A stretch of 8,901 bases of DNA from Holophagaceae bacterium UBA706 (lineage in GTDB: Bacteria; Acidobacteriota; Holophagae; Holophagales; Holophagaceae), in NCBI GenBank assembly GCA_002298155.1, contig DBME01000166.1, positions 4,852 through 13,752 of the forward strand. The letters are read 5' to 3'. The notes below the pieces were generated by a model that made no database searches, was not told the origin of the DNA, and worked only from the letters and a program-made list of their open reading frames with translations. This document shows, piece by piece, positions 6,067 through 8,901 of the stretch. A program made the position numbers and the translations under genes. Within the stretch, counting starts at the first letter, position 1; each line of letters starts with the position of its first letter.

Positions 6067-8901
6067 ATGCGGATCTACACTCCCCATCCCATCCTCCGCA
6101 CCCTCACCGTCAGCGCCCTGGCGTTGGCCGCCGTAGCCTCCCCGCCGGCGAAGATGCCGACCCCCGTGCTTCCCCAACGTCCCGTGATGCCCCGGGGCAA
6201 TCCCACGGCACTGGCCGCCATCCCCAACCTCGCCTCCCGTGCCGAGCTCCTGGCGCCGGGGAAGACGCAGGGAACCTTCCGGCTCAACGGCGTCGTGCAC
6301 GCGGACAAGACCGTCATCCTGCGCTGGGCCAACGACCGTGGCGAGATGCCCACCGAGGGTGTCATCGTGTCCCGCCAGCGGGTGGGCGAGACCACATGGA
6401 AGGAACTCAACGCCAGGAAGCCGGTGGCCTTCTTCCGCACCGACGGCGTCGAATCCCGCCTCAAGAAACTGCCTCCCGAGAAGCGGGAGGAGCTGACGTC
6501 CATGATCTATTCCGACATGCCCCGGGACCCGGGAACGGGACGGCGCATGGCGCTGCCCGCGACGCCGCCCAAGGGCGCCCCGGCCCAGTTCTCCGACATC
6601 AGCCTCAAGAAGGTCCCCGACCAGTTCCGCGCCATGCGCAGCGCAGGCCGCCTCTCGGTGGCCGACCTCCAGATGCTCAACAGCAGGGCCGACCTGGACA
6701 GCGACGCCGCGGACCTCTACGGCCTCACCTACAAGGATCAGCCCCCTTCGGGCGTCTGGCGCTACAAGATCACCGTCCGCCTTCCCGAAGGCGGCTCGGT
6801 GGAGGTGAACTGCGACAAGACCTTCGACCCCTCCCAGCCCACCGTTGTGCCGCCGCCTCCCTCGCTCACCGCGGGCAGTTCCAACGGCGCAGTGCTGCTG
6901 AACTGGAAGGCCCCCGAAGGCGACATCGTCGCAGGATACAACGTCTACCGTTCCACGGATCCCAAGGGCACCTACCGGCGCCTGAACCAGGCGCCCGTCA
7001 AGCTCGTGGAAATCACCGCCGAGGACCCGGAGCTCACGGCGCGCCGCGCCGCGGCCCGCAGCGTGGTCATCGGGCGTGAAGTCCAGAAGCTCGCCCCCGA
7101 ACTCCAGACTCCCGCGAGGCTGGCGGAGATCCGGGCCTTGGCCACGGATTCCGTGGCGGCAGCGGGCTCGCTGCCGGCCCTGCCTCCGGCCCAGTCCAAG
7201 GCCATCCGCACCGCCGTTGCCGAAGGGCGCCTCCAGGGCGCCGGCCCCGTGAAGACGCTGTCGGTGTACACGGACAGCATCCGCGACGAGGGCAACACCG
7301 ACCTGGTGAACGAGCATCTGTACTACTACAAAGTCGTGTCGGTGGACATCGCCGGCGGCGAAGGCAACCTGGCCACCGCCGTGCCGGTCGCCGGCATTCC
7401 CAAGGACCTCCAGCCGCCCACCGTCCCCGGCCGGCCCGGGCTGGTGGGCGCGGTGGAACCGGGCAACCGGCTCCGGGACGCCCAGAATGCCCGCCTCCGG
7501 GATCCCCGGCTCATGGAGCTGAACCAGGCCGTGGCCGCCAAGACCCCCGGCGCCGCCTTCCGGCCCCAGGCCGCGGCCGTCCAGGCGAAGCCCGGTATCG
7601 GATTGCAGCCCCAGGCGGCCTCCCTGGCCATCCGTCCTGAAATCGCCGCCCTGTCCCTCACCGATGCGCGGCGCCTGAAACTGAGCCGCGCCGCGGCCAC
7701 CATGCCGGTGAAGGAGATGGCCGCGCTGGCCGAGTCCTCCGTGCTCCGCTCCCTTCCCGACGGATCGGCCCCCCCGGCCGAGCTGGTGTGGGCCGGCTCG
7801 CCGGAAGACGACCTGAAGCTGTACACGGTGTACCGAGCCAGCGGCAAGGGCCCCCTCGCCAAGATCGCCACCACCACCACGCCGTCCTGGCAGGACACGA
7901 CCCTGGAGGTGGGCAAGGCCTACACCTACGCTGTCACCGCCACGGACCAGCTGGGCAACGAGTCGGCCCAGTCCGCGGGCTTCGTGCTGCAGGTGTGCGA
8001 CAGCGCCCTCCCCGGCAGGCTCGCCCTCAAGGGCGTCCAGGGCAAGATCTCCACGGGCGTCGCGCCCGCCGGGGCCAGCCACCGCTTCCTTCGCCCGGCG
8101 GGGAGGTTCATGGCCACCACCGGCCTGGACCGCATGCGCATGGTGAAGCCCACAGGCAAGCTCACGGCCACGGCCTCGGCGCCCATGGTGGGCTCCTTCT
8201 CCGAAGCCAAGGCGGGTTCGGTGCGGGCTCCTTCCGTCACGGCCGCGCGCCTCCAGGGCATGGCCCCGGCCCGCAAGGCCGCGGAGATCGGGTCCGTCAA
8301 GGGACTCGAAGTCGCCGCCGCGGACCCGGGCGCCCTCAAGGCCACCACCCACCTGAAGGCTGTCCGCGCTCTGCCGCTGCGGTCCTTCAACCCGATGCTC
8401 GCCCTGGCGGTCACCCCCAACGAGATCCACGTCAAGCTCACCTGGGACAAGCCGCTGGAGGGCTACCCGCTGGAATACAGCGTCTTCCAGGCCCCCCAGG
8501 ACGTGCGGGTGGTTTCCACGCCCCGCAAGCCGGTGCGGTCCCTGACCGCCACCCTGGGCACGGCGACCCTCGTGGGCACCAGCCGCTCCGTCGCAGCGCC
8601 CCAGGCCATCAAACCCACCGGGGTCGCGCCGGTGGTCCTCCAGCCCAGGACCAGCGCGCTGGCCTCGGTGACGTCCGCCCAGGGCTCCCAGAGCGCCCAG
8701 GCCGCCAACATGATCCACACCACGCCCGAGGCCCATGCCGTGGCCAACCGCCTCACGCTGCCCGCGGGCGCGGTCCTGGCGGAGGCCCGCAAGGACTTCA
8801 TGGCCGACGTGCAGATCCAGACCGGCCCCGGCAAAGTCTCGCTCATCACCACCACGCCCGTGAAGGAGGAGTCCTTCGTCGTCACCTTCCCGGCGGAGGC
8901 C
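6067..8901 (+). CDS. Exported multi-FN3-domain protein with long insertions (runs off right edge)
   Basis: The frame opens two bases after the preceding stop and stays open for 945 codons to the window end, so the C-terminus is missing. Residues 1-24 form a Sec signal peptide (core TLTVSALALAAVA, cleavage likely after AVA24). Four FN3-like units can be traced. Unit 1 has strand B at 82-88 (TVILRWA) and resumes at about 229 (GVWRYKITV). Unit 2 runs from about 261, with W280 and GYNVYRS (290-296), and closes with YYYKVVSVD (419-427) and GG. Unit 3 starts at QPPTVPG (449-455), with LVW575, YTVYR (586-590) and YTYAVTATDQLGNES (619-633). Unit 4 has KLTW793 and EYSVFQ (803-808). The units are broken or separated by Ala/Pro/Arg-rich stretches of about 80-130 residues. 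FN3 arrays in exported bacterial proteins usually serve as spacers, adhesins or carbohydrate-binding scaffolds; no enzyme domain is visible in this part. It probably works with the beta-rich protein encoded just upstream. Confidence 0.9.
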   Translation, partial: MRIYTPHPILRTLTVSALALAAVASPPAKMPTPVLPQRPVMPRGNPTALAAIPNLASRAELLAPGKTQGTFRLNGVVHADKTVILRWANDRGEMPTEGVIVSRQRVGETTWKELNARKPVAFFRTDGVESRLKKLPPEKREELTSMIYSDMPRDPGTGRRMALPATPPKGAPAQFSDISLKKVPDQFRAMRSAGRLSVADLQMLNSRADLDSDAADLYGLTYKDQPPSGVWRYKITVRLPEGGSVEVNCDKTFDPSQPTVVPPPPSLTAGSSNGAVLLNWKAPEGDIVAGYNVYRSTDPKGTYRRLNQAPVKLVEITAEDPELTARRAAARSVVIGREVQKLAPELQTPARLAEIRALATDSVAAAGSLPALPPAQSKAIRTAVAEGRLQGAGPVKTLSVYTDSIRDEGNTDLVNEHLYYYKVVSVDIAGGEGNLATAVPVAGIPKDLQPPTVPGRPGLVGAVEPGNRLRDAQNARLRDPRLMELNQAVAAKTPGAAFRPQAAAVQAKPGIGLQPQAASLAIRPEIAALSLTDARRLKLSRAAATMPVKEMAALAESSVLRSLPDGSAPPAELVWAGSPEDDLKLYTVYRASGKGPLAKIATTTTPSWQDTTLEVGKAYTYAVTATDQLGNESAQSAGFVLQVCDSALPGRLALKGVQGKISTGVAPAGASHRFLRPAGRFMATTGLDRMRMVKPTGKLTATASAPMVGSFSEAKAGSVRAPSVTAARLQGMAPARKAAEIGSVKGLEVAAADPGALKATTHLKAVRALPLRSFNPMLALAVTPNEIHVKLTWDKPLEGYPLEYSVFQAPQDVRVVSTPRKPVRSLTATLGTATLVGTSRSVAAPQAIKPTGVAPVVLQPRTSALASVTSAQGSQSAQAANMIHTTPEAHAVANRLTLPAGAVLAEARKDFMADVQIQTGPGKVSLITTTPVKEESFVVTFPAEA

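Noticed and set aside
6418..7260. The long Ala/Pro/Arg-rich stretches in the FN3 gene as signs of frameshift or pseudogene decay.
   Set aside because: The frame stays open across all of them with unchanged codon usage, and FN3 motifs resume in the same frame after each one.
6061..8736. An 891-codon open frame on the minus strand opposite the FN3 gene.
   Set aside because: It is rich in Gly, Arg, His and Val with no recognisable motif, and it mirrors the codon bias of the FN3 gene, which has a signal peptide, clear FN3 motifs and a proper ribosome site.

Overview
The window is GC-rich and densely coded. Its G/C-loaded third codon positions leave long spurious open frames on the antisense strand. 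Protein features (a class II lysyl-tRNA synthetase, exported proteins with Sec signals, a CPBP-family protein with an N-terminal 'FGPHGLRAGW' and 'RRPLGQYGF' arrangement) point to a Gram-negative bacterium. My best guess is an acidobacterium of the Holophaga/Geothrix type, but this rests on style of sequence and not on a search.

Layout. (1) The left edge, minus strand, holds the first 140 codons of a polytopic membrane protein that looks like a CPBP (CAAX-protease-like) family member; it runs off the window. (2) A 93-base divergent intergenic region contains an AT-rich patch and a 10-base direct repeat. (3) On the plus strand lies a small single-pass membrane protein with a short coiled coil and a degenerate PAS-like domain, followed 54 bases later by a complete, ordinary lysS. 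(4) A 77-base gap after lysS holds a good sigma-54-type -24/-12 match and an overlapping perfect TTGACA hexamer. (5) Next come two adjacent genes for large exported proteins: an 1138-residue, almost entirely beta-stranded protein whose C-terminus matches the outer-membrane beta-signal, and, two bases after its stop, a protein of at least 945 residues built of fibronectin type III (FN3) units broken by long Ala/Pro/Arg-rich insertions, which runs off the right edge.

The two exported proteins are almost certainly translated from one message: the second gene's Shine-Dalgarno lies inside the end of the first gene. Both carry Sec-type signal peptides. The simplest reading is a surface or outer-membrane structure made of a beta-rich envelope protein plus an FN3 adhesin or scaffold partner, switched on from its own promoter and independent of the housekeeping lysS region. 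I do not recognise either protein as a named family, so this pair is the part of the window most likely to be undescribed. The left part (CPBP protein, PAS-like protein, lysS) looks like ordinary chromosome.
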